NCBI GenBank assembly: GCA_963850345.1
Contig: CAWKKW010000009.1
Location: 248,001 to 312,000 of the forward strand
From: CAWKKW01 sp963850345
GTDB taxonomy: Bacteria > Acidobacteriota > Terriglobia > Terriglobales > Acidobacteriaceae
Reading direction: 5' to 3'
DNA length: 64,000 nucleotides
The position numbers were made by a program, and so were the translations under genes. The first letter of the stretch is position 1. Every line of letters starts with the position of its first letter. The notes beneath the pieces were generated by a model. That model worked only from the letters and a program-made list of their open reading frames with translations. It had not been told where the DNA came from and made no database searches. This document shows, in pieces, positions 39,967-48,565 of this stretch.

Positions 39967-41181
39967 ATGACAAATCCCTCCAGGACCCTGACTCGCATGT
40001 TTTCCGTTCCAGCATTCATCGCCGCCGCGCTGTTGATCGCCGCAATCACCGCCGTCCCGTCGATCGCCAGCGCCGACGCGAAAGATGCCAAAGCCTCGCC
40101 CGACGTGATCGTGTTCAACAACGGCGACCAGCTCAGTGGCAAGTTCGTGCGCGCCATCGAGGGCAGTGTCGTCTTCCATAGCGACATTGCCGGCGACATC
40201 ACCGTGGGACTCGACAAGGTCAAAGAGATTCGCTCGGCCAACAAATTCGCGGTCTTCGAAAAAGGCCAGCACGTTACCAAGACGCCGCTGACCGACGTGC
40301 CCCAGGGCGCCATCACCATCGACAATCAGCAGATCGCGGTAAATACAGGCAACGGGCAGACCAAAACTATTGCAGTGAAGAACGCGCAATACGTCATCGA
40401 CCAGCAAACATTTGAAGACCAGATCCGCCATGAGCCTGGAATCTTGCATGGCTGGGCCGGTGCGGCGACCGCCGGCGCGTCTTTGGTGAAGGCCACCGAC
40501 AACACCACTACGTTCAATGGATCCATCGCCCTGTTGCGCACCGTGCCTGTCGTGAGCTGGCTCAATACGCGCAACAAGACCAGCATCGACTTCAATGGCT
40601 CCTATGGAAAGATCACCACGCCCGCGTACACCGTCGGTGGAGTGTTGTTCCCCTCCACCTTCGCCAAGACCGCGATCTACCACGCGGCGGCTGAGCGCGA
40701 CGAGTATCTCTCGCCCCGCTTCTTCGTGCTCGCGCAGACGGCCTTTGATCACAACTACTCGCAGGGTTTGGATCTGCAGCAGATCTACGGAGCTGGAGTC
40801 GGCTGGACCGCCATCAAGCACCCACGGCAAACCCTCGACCTCAAGGCCACCATGCAGTATGAGAAGCAGCAGTTCCTCAGCTCAGGCGCCGGATCGAACC
40901 AGAACCTGATCGGCTCCACCTTCTCGGCGACCTATCTGCTCAAGGTGACCAAGACCATCCTGCTCGATCAGCAGGCCGCGTTCATTCCCGCGTACAACAA
41001 CTCCCGCGCGTACTCCGGCAACGAAACGACCACCCTGACCTTCCCGGTCTACAAGCGCCTCGGCTTCTCGGTCGCGACTATCGACAGCTATTTGAATGAT
41101 CCGCCCGCCACCGAACCGCCGACCAAGCGGAATTCTTTCCAGTTCACCACCGGAGTGACGTACACGCTGGGCCCGCAATAA
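39967..41181 (+). CDS. DUF481-family outer-membrane protein
   Basis: A 404-residue exported protein. Residues 1-35 are a signal sequence ('FIAAALLIAAITAVPSIASA'). An N-terminal domain (about 40-145, 'DVIVFNNGDQLSGKFVRAIEG') precedes a DUF481-like beta-barrel whose strands run from about 180 to the end ('SIDFNGSYGKITTPAYTVGG', 'YLSPRFFVLAQTAFDHNYSQG') and end in 'TGVTYTLGPQ'. DUF481 proteins are outer-membrane proteins related to salt-induced proteins; the function is unknown. A start at 39997 is also possible. Confidence 0.8.
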   Translation: MTNPSRTLTRMFSVPAFIAAALLIAAITAVPSIASADAKDAKASPDVIVFNNGDQLSGKFVRAIEGSVVFHSDIAGDITVGLDKVKEIRSANKFAVFEKGQHVTKTPLTDVPQGAITIDNQQIAVNTGNGQTKTIAVKNAQYVIDQQTFEDQIRHEPGILHGWAGAATAGASLVKATDNTTTFNGSIALLRTVPVVSWLNTRNKTSIDFNGSYGKITTPAYTVGGVLFPSTFAKTAIYHAAAERDEYLSPRFFVLAQTAFDHNYSQGLDLQQIYGAGVGWTAIKHPRQTLDLKATMQYEKQQFLSSGAGSNQNLIGSTFSATYLLKVTKTILLDQQAAFIPAYNNSRAYSGNETTTLTFPVYKRLGFSVATIDSYLNDPPATEPPTKRNSFQFTTGVTYTLGPQ

Positions 41182-41194
41182 GTCTGTGCCACAA

Positions 41195-41226
41195 CCCGGG
41201 CCAGCTTGCTCGATCGCTGGCCCGGG
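41195..41226. terminator. Perfect 11-bp inverted repeat between convergent genes
   Basis: CCCGGGCCAGC and GCTGGCCCGGG flank a 10-nt loop. It sits 13 bp past the DUF481 stop and just before the stop of the convergent cytochrome gene. The stem is very stable but has no U-tract on either strand, so it may block both transcripts in a non-standard way. Confidence 0.6.
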
Positions 41227-41227
41227 C

Positions 41228-41848
41228 CTACTTCGAGACGGCGGGAACGGCCGGAGGTGCAGCCGTCTGAGGCCCTGGGCTCTGCACCGTCGACCCCTCG
41301 GTCGGCTCACCGTTCGGCTCCAAAATCAGAGGCTGCTTCAGTAGCTCCAACACCCCCTGCGGCTGGGGCTTATCGGCGTTCGCCAGCAGCAGCGTTACCT
41401 GCCACAGTTGCGTGTCGTTCAGAACCTTGTTGTAAGCCGGCATCCCCGTCAGCCGGATTCCATTCGCAATCTTCCAATACGTCTCGCCCGGCGGATCATC
41501 GCTCACCCCCACCACCCCCGCACGGTGGGGCGCCCACAACTGCGGCGCGTGCGGATACATCTGGCTGGCGAAGTTCGAGGGCCGCCCATACAGGCCGTGG
41601 CACCCCGCACACTGTTCGCGATAGATGTGGGCGCCGATCTCGAGATTGGGCGCGCTTGGTTCAATGGGAGCGGATTTCGGTGCTTCCTTATCGATGCGCG
41701 CGTTCAGCGGCACGTGCACGATCTGCGCCTCCATCGGAAACGCCGAATCGGCCGCCGCGACCGGCGGATTCCCAAAGCGAAGATACAGAAACGCGAAGAC
41801 CGGGATGGCCAGCAAGCCGATCAGCAAACCAAGCAGAAATGATTTCAT
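41228..41848 (-). CDS. Membrane-anchored cytochrome c
   Basis: A 206-residue monoheme cytochrome c. An N-terminal helix (1-25, 'SFLLGLLIGLLAIPVFAFLY') anchors it. The heme site is C-A-G-C-H (about 102-106) in 'IYREQCAGCHGLYGRPSN'. 'RLTGMPAYNK' gives the likely Met ligand. A Pro/Ala-rich C-terminal tail ends the protein. It is not linked to the respiratory operon; it may serve another oxidase or reductase. Confidence 0.85.
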   Translation of the reverse strand: MKSFLLGLLIGLLAIPVFAFLYLRFGNPPVAAADSAFPMEAQIVHVPLNARIDKEAPKSAPIEPSAPNLEIGAHIYREQCAGCHGLYGRPSNFASQMYPHAPQLWAPHRAGVVGVSDDPPGETYWKIANGIRLTGMPAYNKVLNDTQLWQVTLLLANADKPQPQGVLELLKQPLILEPNGEPTEGSTVQSPGPQTAAPPAVPAVSK

Positions 41849-42037
41849 GTGTCTTCAAACCTCGTGGTGAGAGACGAGTTGTACGCTGCCCAGGTTTCGT
41901 GTTGTCGCGAATCCCCGAGTCTCGTTTTACAGGAAAGCAGGGCCTGAGAATCGATGCAAGTGTTTTAATGGAGGTAAGGATACCATTTTGAGCGTCTCGT
42001 CCCGAGAGGTCAGCAAGTAGTGGAGGCTTTCAGTTTG

Positions 42038-42811
42038 ATGCATCGCCGCAAGCGCAACGGCTACCGAGTGTACCCGATTCTTTCGCTCTTCCTTCTGTCC
42101 CTGTCGCTCCTTTGCGCCCAGGACACCACCCAGCCAGCCTCGCCAGCCCCCGAAGCACAACAGCAGGCAGCGCCCGCGCAAAATGAACAGACTCCCGAGC
42201 AACGTGCCAGAGTGTTGCGCGATGCCCAGGCCCGCGTCCGCGCGCGCCGCCAGAGCCGCATCGCTCAGATCGTGCAGGATACATACGGTCACCAGTTCGA
42301 GACCTATTTCGGCGGCGGGTACCTGCGGTTTCGCCCCGGCAATACCCTGCAACACAATAGTGAAGCAGCGTGGAACGTCGGCATCACCGACTATCTCCGC
42401 CCCAGGTTCGGCATCACGGCGGATTTCCGCGGCTACTACGGCACCACCTACACCGGCAATAATCCGTTTGCCATTCACAACCCCAGCATCAGCCAGTACA
42501 CCTTCCTCGCCGGACCGCAATACCGCATCACGCGCGGACCAAGATTCGCGACTAGCATCCAGGTGCTCGGCGGCGTAGGACACGGCAACTTCGATACCGG
42601 CACCGGCGGCTTTCCTGGCAGCCTCGTCGGCCTCTATCCCAATGCGACCGTCTTCAACGTGAGCGTCGGCGTGCCGCTGGACTATAACGTCAGTCCCGCC
42701 CTCGCCCTCCGCATCACTCCAACCTACCTGCTCACCGATTACGGCAGCACGCTTCAGCACAATCGCGGCTTCAATATCGGGGTGGTCTATCGCTTCGGCA
42801 AGAGGAAATAG
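42038..42811 (+). CDS. Outer-membrane beta-barrel protein
   Basis: A 257-residue exported protein. A signal peptide lies in residues 8-30 ('VYPILSLFLLSLSLLCAQ'). A Gln/Pro-rich stretch (30-60) and an Arg-rich helix ('RDAQARVRARRQSRIAQIV') follow, and then an 8-stranded-type barrel with 'YLRFRPGNTLQHNSEAAWNV' and a C-terminal strand ending 'NIGVVYRFGKRK'. I prefer the ATG at 42038 (GGAGG upstream); the GTG at 42020 is the alternative. Family not recognised beyond OmpA-like barrel architecture. Confidence 0.75.
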   Translation: MHRRKRNGYRVYPILSLFLLSLSLLCAQDTTQPASPAPEAQQQAAPAQNEQTPEQRARVLRDAQARVRARRQSRIAQIVQDTYGHQFETYFGGGYLRFRPGNTLQHNSEAAWNVGITDYLRPRFGITADFRGYYGTTYTGNNPFAIHNPSISQYTFLAGPQYRITRGPRFATSIQVLGGVGHGNFDTGTGGFPGSLVGLYPNATVFNVSVGVPLDYNVSPALALRITPTYLLTDYGSTLQHNRGFNIGVVYRFGKRK

Positions 42812-42838
42812 GGCAGCCGCTATGCGCCCGTCCACCAG

Positions 42839-42867
42839 GCCGTGCCGTAAGGCGCGGCTTTTCTTTT
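42839..42867 (+). terminator. Rho-independent terminator after the beta-barrel gene
   Basis: An 8-bp stem (GCCGTGCC/GGCGCGGC with one G-U pair, GTAA loop, 42839-42858) is followed by TTTTCTTTT (42859-42867). It lies 28 bp past the stop codon. Confidence 0.8.
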
Positions 42868-42898
42868 GCAGGGAAGCGCGGCGCTAGGCTCACCACCC

Positions 42899-43168
42899 AT
42901 GCTCATCAAAGATTCCATCCGCGCAACGATCCTTGAACTGCTGCGGCAGCGCGGTCCCGGAAAATCCATCTGCCCCTCCGAAGTGGCTCGTGCCTGCGCC
43001 GCACAAGGAACTCAGCCCGCTCCGCGCGCTCTCTGGCAGCCGCTCATGGAGCCGGTCCGCCGAGTCGCCCGAGACCTGGTGGCCTCCGGGGAGATCGTCG
43101 TCACCCAGCGGGGCGTGCCTGTCGACCCTTCCGCAGTCAAAGGTCCCATTCGCTACAAGCTCCCTTAA
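42899..43168 (+). CDS. DUF3253 family protein
   Basis: An 89-residue protein starting MLIKDSIRATILELLRQRG. 'PGKSICPSEVARAC', 'ALWQPLMEPVRRVARDLV' and 'GEIVVTQRGVPVDP' follow the DUF3253 winged-helix-like pattern, which is widespread in bacteria but has no assigned function. The start is the ATG at 42899; the frame is open upstream without a ribosome site. Adjacent to a terminator for the preceding gene, so it has its own transcript. Confidence 0.8.
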   Translation: MLIKDSIRATILELLRQRGPGKSICPSEVARACAAQGTQPAPRALWQPLMEPVRRVARDLVASGEIVVTQRGVPVDPSAVKGPIRYKLP

Positions 43169-43347
43169 TCTTTCTCGCGAACATCGGGGCGGCGCTCTCT
43201 CTTTGTCTCCGCTGGAGCAGCCTTCAACAGAGTCCGGCCCCCAATTTGTATCCGTTACGATTACTGATATTACGCCAGCCCGCAAAGAGACCCCCGCACC
43301 AGCGCAGCCCCAAATGCGCTAGCATGGGCGGCGGGAGAAAATGCCGG

Positions 43348-44463
43348 ATGCGCCTGATTGGAAAGATGAGATTGTTGCCAAGATCAACCCCAGCCTTAAT
43401 TCTGGCTGTCGCTTGCATGGGAATGACTGCCGTGCCTTCAGGCCTCGCGCAGCAGAGTGCGCCCGCGACCACCGCCAAAGACGCATCCCAGACCGACACC
43501 AGCTTCATCGACAGCAACGGAACGGCACACGTGACGCGCATAGTGCCGGTGCCGACCACCATCAGTCCCGAGGCACAGAAGATGCTGGGCCGGCCAGCCT
43601 CGGATGCCGCCGGTCCCAACGATCTTGCCGCCCGGCGCAAGGGCACCGATGAATGGCAGGCCCGCGCAGGCGAAGAATCACGCGCCCTTTATCCCGCGAA
43701 TGTCGCACCCGACACCATCGCCGGAGTTCCTGTAAAGATCATCACGCCGCTGACCATCGCCGAAGGCAAAAAGGATCGCGTACTCATCAACGTGCATGGC
43801 GGCGGCTTCAACTCCGACTCCGGATCGCTGACCGAAACGGTTCCTATCGCCAATCTCACCGGCACCAAGGTCGTCGCGGTCCTCTACCGCCTTGCTCCGG
43901 AACATCCGTTCCCCGCCGCCGTCGACGACGCCGTCGCCGTCTACAAAGAGATGCTCAAGACATATCAGCCGCGCAAAATCGGCCTGTATGGAACCTCGGC
44001 GGGCGCAATCCTCACCGCCGAAGTGGCTGTGCGTCTCAAGCAGCTTGGCCTGCCGCTTCCCGGAGCCATGGGTGTGTTCTCGGGCATGGGCGACTTCAGC
44101 CGTCTGGGCGATTCGCAGGCCATGTATGCGCTGAACGGCCTCTCCGGGCACCTGGAGCCGCCTTCTGACAAGCTCCACAACCTGGAGTATTCGGCGCAGA
44201 CCGATCTGCACGACCCGGTCCTGTCCCCGATGTTTGCCGACCTTCAGGGGATGCCGCCCACGCTTTTCATCACCAGCGGCCGGGACCTGCTGCTGAGCGG
44301 CACCACCCTGCTCCATCGCGCTTATTTGCGCGCCGGTGCCGAGGCGCAACTAGTAGTCTTCGAAGCCCTGCCACATGCCTTTTGGAATAACCCAACACTG
44401 CCGGAGAGCAAGGAATGCGATCGCCTCATCGCGGGCTGGTTCGATAAGTATCTGGCCAAGTAG
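43348..44463 (+). CDS. Exported alpha/beta hydrolase of the HSL (GDXG) type
   Basis: A 371-residue esterase/lipase-like enzyme. A signal sequence is at about residues 12-35 ('ALILAVACMGMTAVPSGLA'). The oxyanion-hole motif HGGG is in 'LINVHGGGFNS', the nucleophile elbow is G-T-S-A-G ('IGLYGTSAGAIL'), and 'YRLAPEHPFPAAVDDAVAVY' is characteristic of the HSL family. The Asp and His of the triad are expected in 'ITSGRDLLLSG' and 'VFEALPHAFW'. I chose the ATG at 43348 (GGGAGA 10 bp upstream) among several in-frame starts. Substrate unknown. Confidence 0.85.
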   Translation: MRLIGKMRLLPRSTPALILAVACMGMTAVPSGLAQQSAPATTAKDASQTDTSFIDSNGTAHVTRIVPVPTTISPEAQKMLGRPASDAAGPNDLAARRKGTDEWQARAGEESRALYPANVAPDTIAGVPVKIITPLTIAEGKKDRVLINVHGGGFNSDSGSLTETVPIANLTGTKVVAVLYRLAPEHPFPAAVDDAVAVYKEMLKTYQPRKIGLYGTSAGAILTAEVAVRLKQLGLPLPGAMGVFSGMGDFSRLGDSQAMYALNGLSGHLEPPSDKLHNLEYSAQTDLHDPVLSPMFADLQGMPPTLFITSGRDLLLSGTTLLHRAYLRAGAEAQLVVFEALPHAFWNNPTLPESKECDRLIAGWFDKYLAK

Positions 44464-44476
44464 CCTGATTTTTGAA

Positions 44477-44514
44477 GCCATGCCTGCCGGATTCTCAACC
44501 CCGGCAAGCATGGC
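44477..44514. terminator. Bidirectional hairpin between convergent genes
   Basis: GCCATGC (44477-44483) pairs with GCATGGC (44508-44514), and inside it TGCCGG pairs with CCGGCA. It separates the hydrolase stop (44463) from the stop of the convergent small membrane protein (44516). Confidence 0.6.
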
Positions 44515-44515
44515 G

Positions 44516-44827
44516 CTAGAAATTGGGGTTCTGCGCCGGAAACTTACGCTCAAACCGCGACCAAAGCCACCGCCCGACAAGGTATCCGGCCAGCCCGCAG
44601 ATCACGACATGCAGCAGCAGTGTATCGAGCACATGCTCCACGTTCGGCCCTTCGTGCGTGAACTGCGCCAGCGCCGTCAACACCAGGGCCATGCCTCCGC
44701 CCCAGCCCAACACCCATCGAATCCAGATGTAGCGGGTTCTCCCCCTGCTTCGAATGCGTTCCCATCGGAATTGCTGCGCGGATCTTGGCACTCGCGAGAC
44801 GCCGGGAAGTCGAGACCATCGCTTCAT
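44516..44827 (-). CDS. Small hypothetical membrane protein
   Basis: A 103-residue protein with a basic N-terminus ('RWERIRSRGRTRYIWIRWVL') and two hydrophobic helices (about 36-56, 'LGWGGGMALVLTALAQF', and 68-85, 'LLLHVVICGLAGYLVGRWL'). No family recognised. The frame has no convincing ribosome site, but the two-helix pattern with positive-inside flanks looks genuine. It reads away from the paralogue pair next to it. Confidence 0.5.
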   Translation of the reverse strand: MKRWSRLPGVSRVPRSAQQFRWERIRSRGRTRYIWIRWVLGWGGGMALVLTALAQFTHEGPNVEHVLDTLLLHVVICGLAGYLVGRWLWSRFERKFPAQNPNF

Positions 44828-44883
44828 GGGTGCGCCTTTCTGGTATATCCTACCCGTCGCATGCGAACGCGCTAAGCTAATTC

Positions 44884-45276
44884 ATGGGCTCCGCACAACA
44901 AAGACGCGACCAGGAACCGCGGCTCGCACAGGCCAGCAGAGAGTTCGAGCAACTCCTGCGTAAGTGCCTGCCGGAATGCGCCCGTGGCCGCTGGGGATTG
45001 TTCGGGCAGCATGAGCGCGTGCACGGCATCGAGTTCACGCGTAAGTACTACTCGTGGCCTGAGGCCGAACGCGTGGTGGAACTGGCAGAGGAGATCGTTG
45101 CTCTGCGCGCCGAGACCGGCGACACCTCCAGCTTTCCATTGCTGGACAGGTTCATCGCGCTGCGGGCGGTCGACTCCGCGCTGCCGGAGCCGAAGCTGGC
45201 ACTGCGCTTCCTGCAGGATCTCAAGCGCGACGAACTGGCAGACAAGGTGCCGAGCGATCGCGCCTTCTGGACCTAG
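44884..45276 (+). CDS. Hypothetical protein, first of two tandem paralogues
   Basis: A 130-residue soluble, mostly helical protein with no signal. It is clearly related to the next gene: both contain 'LAQA..EFE.LL..CLPECARGRWGLF' and 'E..R..ELA.E.VALR...GDT'. The conserved Cys pair in C-L-P-E-C and the 'GRWGLF' segment are the strongest marks. I do not recognise a family. The start ATG is close to the upstream divergent gene, which fits a short promoter in the gap. Confidence 0.6.
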   Translation: MGSAQQRRDQEPRLAQASREFEQLLRKCLPECARGRWGLFGQHERVHGIEFTRKYYSWPEAERVVELAEEIVALRAETGDTSSFPLLDRFIALRAVDSALPEPKLALRFLQDLKRDELADKVPSDRAFWT

Positions 45277-45303
45277 CCGGCGCGATTCAAAACGAAAGGG
45301 CAC

Positions 45304-45783
45304 ATGGGCCGAAATAAACGAAACGAAAAACGGGAACTGCGGCTGGCACAGGCTAAGGAAGAGTTCGAAGCGCTGCTGCTGCAGTGCCTCCCGGAATGTG
45401 CGCGTGGGCGCTGGGGCCTGTTTGATCAGCGCGACTCCATCCACACCGAACAGCATCCCCTGCCGCACGATCGCCACGTCAAGCGGATGGAGCGCGTGAA
45501 CGCGGCACTCCACCTGCTGGAAGACAGTGAGGAGGAACCCGCACCTCCCGGTCTGCCCGACGGCGACATGGCTCCGCGCTCGCGGGAACGCGGCTGGGCC
45601 GAGGCCGATCGCCTCCGCGAACTGGCGCTGGAGGTCGTCGCCCTGCGCGAATCGGCGGGCGATACTGAACCGTGGCTGCCACTCGATGCGTACCTTCGCG
45701 CGTGCCGCGTCAAAGGATCAAACGTCCCCGGAGAACCGCGGCTTGCGATGCAACTGATGCAGGAATTGGGCAGCCGCTCGTAG
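45304..45783 (+). CDS. Hypothetical protein, second of two tandem paralogues
   Basis: A 159-residue relative of the preceding gene, separated from it by 27 bp. The shared N-terminal segment is 'LRLAQAKEEFEALLLQCLPECARGRW' in two halves, followed by an insertion of about 30 residues rich in Glu and Pro ('DSEEEPAPPGLPDGD'), then the common helical C-terminal part ('LRELALEVVALRESAGDT'). The pair probably arose by tandem duplication and likely shares one promoter. Function unknown. Confidence 0.6.
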   Translation: MGRNKRNEKRELRLAQAKEEFEALLLQCLPECARGRWGLFDQRDSIHTEQHPLPHDRHVKRMERVNAALHLLEDSEEEPAPPGLPDGDMAPRSRERGWAEADRLRELALEVVALRESAGDTEPWLPLDAYLRACRVKGSNVPGEPRLAMQLMQELGSRS

Positions 45784-45892
45784 CTCCTTCAAGCCTTGCC
45801 GATGCGGCGCGAGCGGGTCGTTTTTTCTCACCCGCCACCGTCGCGCACAGGACACTCCGGCCGCTTTCGCCCGGTGATAGACTCCATGTGTT

Positions 45893-46816
45893 ATGGAACT
45901 TACTGGGTGTGGAACTGCGCTGGTCACTCCGTTTCGCGGAGACGGCAGCCTGGACGAATTTGCGCTGCATGCGCTGGTGGATTGGCAGATCGAAAGCGGC
46001 ATCGACTTCCTCGTAGCCTGCGGCACGACCGGCGAAACGCCAACGCTCAATGAAGAAGAATGGCTACGCGTCATTCGCATTACGGTCGAGGCTGCCGGAG
46101 GCCGCGTCCCGGTCTGGGCAGGCTGCACCCACAACGCCACCCGCGAGGCTGTGCAGCGCACCCGCACTGCCTGCCAGGTGCCCGGCGTGACCGCTATTCT
46201 CTCCGCCAATCCCTACTACAACAAGCCCAACCAGGAAGGCCAGTATCAGCACTTCCGCGCGGTCGGCGAAGCCTCCACCCTGCCGGTCGTGCTCTATAAC
46301 ATTCCCAGCCGCACCGGAACGAATCTCGAGCCTGCGACCATCGTGCGACTGGCGCACGACGTGCCCAAGATCGAGGCAGTCAAGGAGTCGAGTGGCGTGC
46401 TCAGCCAGATCACCGAGGTGATCCACATGGTGCCGCGCGGGTTCAAGGTCTTTGCCGGGGATGACCCGATCGCTTTACCGGTGATTTCCGTGGGTGGTGC
46501 GGGACTGGTGTCCGTCGCCTCCAATCAAATCCCCGCCGAGATGACGCAAATGGTCGCGGCCGCGCTCTCTAACGATTGGGTTCTGGCGCGCAAGATCAAT
46601 CGCAAGTACTTCCGCCTGATGCAGGCCAACTTCTGGGAAACGAGTCCAGGTCCAGTGAAGGCCGTTCTCGCCATGATGGGCCGTGTCTCAGAAAACTACC
46701 GCCTGCCGCTGGTGCCCGTCTCTGCCGCCACACGCCGTAACCTGGAACGCCTGGCTGGAGAACTCGGCCTGCTCACCCGCGCCCCGCAGGAAGAGGGCGA
46801 TCTGCGGACCTTCTGA
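45893..46816 (+). CDS. dapA: 4-hydroxy-tetrahydrodipicolinate synthase
   Basis: Aldolase of the diaminopimelate/lysine pathway that condenses pyruvate with aspartate semialdehyde. The 307-residue protein has the class I motifs: 'CGTTGETPTLNEEE' (residues 44-57), 'ILSANPYYNKPNQEGQYQHF', Tyr in 'LYNIPSRTG', and the Schiff-base Lys in 'EAVKESSG' (about 161). 'GDDPIALPVISVGGAGLVSV' closes the barrel. The gene is alone. A TAGACT element 9 nt before the ATG could be a -10 of a leaderless transcript, but no -35 is clear. Confidence 0.94.
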   Translation: MELTGCGTALVTPFRGDGSLDEFALHALVDWQIESGIDFLVACGTTGETPTLNEEEWLRVIRITVEAAGGRVPVWAGCTHNATREAVQRTRTACQVPGVTAILSANPYYNKPNQEGQYQHFRAVGEASTLPVVLYNIPSRTGTNLEPATIVRLAHDVPKIEAVKESSGVLSQITEVIHMVPRGFKVFAGDDPIALPVISVGGAGLVSVASNQIPAEMTQMVAAALSNDWVLARKINRKYFRLMQANFWETSPGPVKAVLAMMGRVSENYRLPLVPVSAATRRNLERLAGELGLLTRAPQEEGDLRTF

Positions 46817-46950
46817 GCAGACGATGACGGTGTTTCACAGCACATGATGTGATCCACCGCACATATTCACAGTCCTGTAGCCAAAGCAGCCCTTTCAATT
46901 ACAAAACTCAGACACGCGGCTCCGTGCGCCATTGCAACAATCAAGGCACG

Positions 46951-48432
46951 ATGAACACACATCCTGTGATTATTCAGGGCGGCATGGGTGCGGGCGTGTC
47001 CGATTACCGCCTCGCGAATGCCGTCTCCCGCCACGGCCAGCTCGGCGTTGTCTCCGGTACTGCCCTCGATGAGATTCTGATCCGCCGCCTTCAACTCGGC
47101 GATCCGTCCGGCGATACGCGCCGCGCTCTCGATCGGCTGCCGTTCCCGCAGATGGCCGAGCGCATCTGGTCGAAGTGGTTCATCCCCGGCGGTAAGGCCG
47201 CGATGGCAAGCTACCGCACGCTCCCGCCGCACGCATTCCCCAACTCCCGCGAACGCAACGAGCTTTGCATTGCCGCCAACTTCGTCGAAGTCTACCTTGC
47301 GCGGGAAGGCCATCAGAACCCCGTCGGCATCAACTACCTCGAAAAGGTCCAGATACCGCACCTCGCCTGCATCTACGGAGCCATGCTCGCGGGCGTCGAT
47401 TACGTGCTGATGGGCGCGGGCATTCCGCTGAAGATCCCCGCGGTTCTCGAGGCTTTTACCGAGCATCAGCCCGCAAGTTATCCGCTGCACGTGGTCGGCG
47501 CGCACGAGGGAGAAGAGTCGATTGTGCACTTCGATCCCGCAGAGGTTCTTGAAGCAGGCCATGAGCCACTGCAGCCGCTCGTTCGTCCCCGGTTCCTGCC
47601 CATCATCTCGTCCAACACACTCGCTTTGACGCTGCTGAAGCGCGCCAACGGGCCCATCGACGGTTTCGTGATTGAGGGCGCGACGGCCGGTGGACACAAT
47701 GCTCCGCCGCGCGGAAAACTGCAGTTAAACGAAAAAGGCGAGCCGGTGTACGGCGTGCGCGATGCGATCGATCTCGCGAAAATTCGCGACTTGGGGCTGC
47801 CCTTCTGGCTCGCCGGTGGCTTCGGCTCTGCCGGGCAGGTGCAAACAGCGCTCTCGCTCGGAGCGGCAGGAATTCAGGTGGGCACAGCCTTCGCCTGTTG
47901 CACCGAATCGGGCCTTCGCGATGATTATAAGCAGGCACTGTTACGAAAGGCGCTGGCAGGAGAGGCGCGGGTCTTCACCGACCCCCTCGCTTCGCCCACC
48001 GGCTTTCCCTTCAAGGTGGCACAGATTAAATCCACCGCCTCCGAGAGTTCCGTAGTCGCGGCGCGCCCGCGCATCTGCGATCTGGGCTTCCTGCGCGAGA
48101 CGTATCGCACGGAGGACGGCACGGTCGGCCACCGCTGCGCCGCCGAGCCGATCTCCTGCTTCGTCGCAAAAGGTGGCCAGGCGGAGGACAGCCTGGGGCG
48201 TAAATGCGTCTGCAATGCGCTGATGGCCAATATCGGTCTGGAGCAGGTCCGCAACGGGCGCCATGTTGAGGTCGGACTCGTGACCATGGGTGACGATCTT
48301 CAGCACGTCACGCAGTTTATCCGGCCCAATCACACCACCTACTCCGCGCACGATGTCATCGCGACACTGCTCGGGCAGCGCTCGATCGATGGCGACAACA
48401 TCAGCCCGGAACTCTGCGCCGTGGCGACCTAG
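46951..48432 (+). CDS. Nitronate monooxygenase-like flavoenzyme
   Basis: A 493-residue TIM-barrel flavin enzyme of the nitronate monooxygenase / 2-nitropropane dioxygenase superfamily. 'VIIQGGMGAGVSDYRLANAVSR' at residues 6-27 is the typical opening. 'PVGINYLEKVQ', 'DYVLMGAGIPLKIPAVLEAF' and 'FVIEGATAGGHNAPPRG' (the His-containing catalytic loop) follow. 'LAGGFGSAGQVQTALSLGAAGIQVGTAFACC' binds the flavin phosphate. The protein is larger than most members; 'GRKCVCNALMANIG' near the end has three close cysteines. Activity is inferred. AAGG lies 5 bp before the ATG, which is why I dropped the upstream extension. Confidence 0.82.
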   Translation: MNTHPVIIQGGMGAGVSDYRLANAVSRHGQLGVVSGTALDEILIRRLQLGDPSGDTRRALDRLPFPQMAERIWSKWFIPGGKAAMASYRTLPPHAFPNSRERNELCIAANFVEVYLAREGHQNPVGINYLEKVQIPHLACIYGAMLAGVDYVLMGAGIPLKIPAVLEAFTEHQPASYPLHVVGAHEGEESIVHFDPAEVLEAGHEPLQPLVRPRFLPIISSNTLALTLLKRANGPIDGFVIEGATAGGHNAPPRGKLQLNEKGEPVYGVRDAIDLAKIRDLGLPFWLAGGFGSAGQVQTALSLGAAGIQVGTAFACCTESGLRDDYKQALLRKALAGEARVFTDPLASPTGFPFKVAQIKSTASESSVVAARPRICDLGFLRETYRTEDGTVGHRCAAEPISCFVAKGGQAEDSLGRKCVCNALMANIGLEQVRNGRHVEVGLVTMGDDLQHVTQFIRPNHTTYSAHDVIATLLGQRSIDGDNISPELCAVAT

Positions 48433-48538
48433 CCGATCCCTTCCATGAACCGGCCGAAGGAAGTATTCGAGCCTACCAAGTCGCCGCAGCCTCCCTGTTC
48501 CGAACTTATACCCACGTTTAAAACATCCACTCTATACA

Positions 48539-48561
48539 TTTGTAGTAAACGGCCGTACAAA
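48539..48561. promoter_or_regulatory. Operator-like palindrome before the TetR gene
   Basis: TTTGTA (48539-48544) and TACAAA (48556-48561) form perfect inverted arms 11 bp apart, 4 bp upstream of the first start codon of the TetR gene. Such dyads are typical TetR-family operators, so autoregulation of the efflux operon is likely. Confidence 0.6.
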
Positions 48562-48565
48562 ACGG

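Noticed and set aside
45813..45835. GCGGGT/ACCCGC hairpin between the paralogue pair and dapA as a terminator
   Set aside because: The T-run lies in the loop rather than after the stem, so it is not a standard terminator; not listed as a feature.
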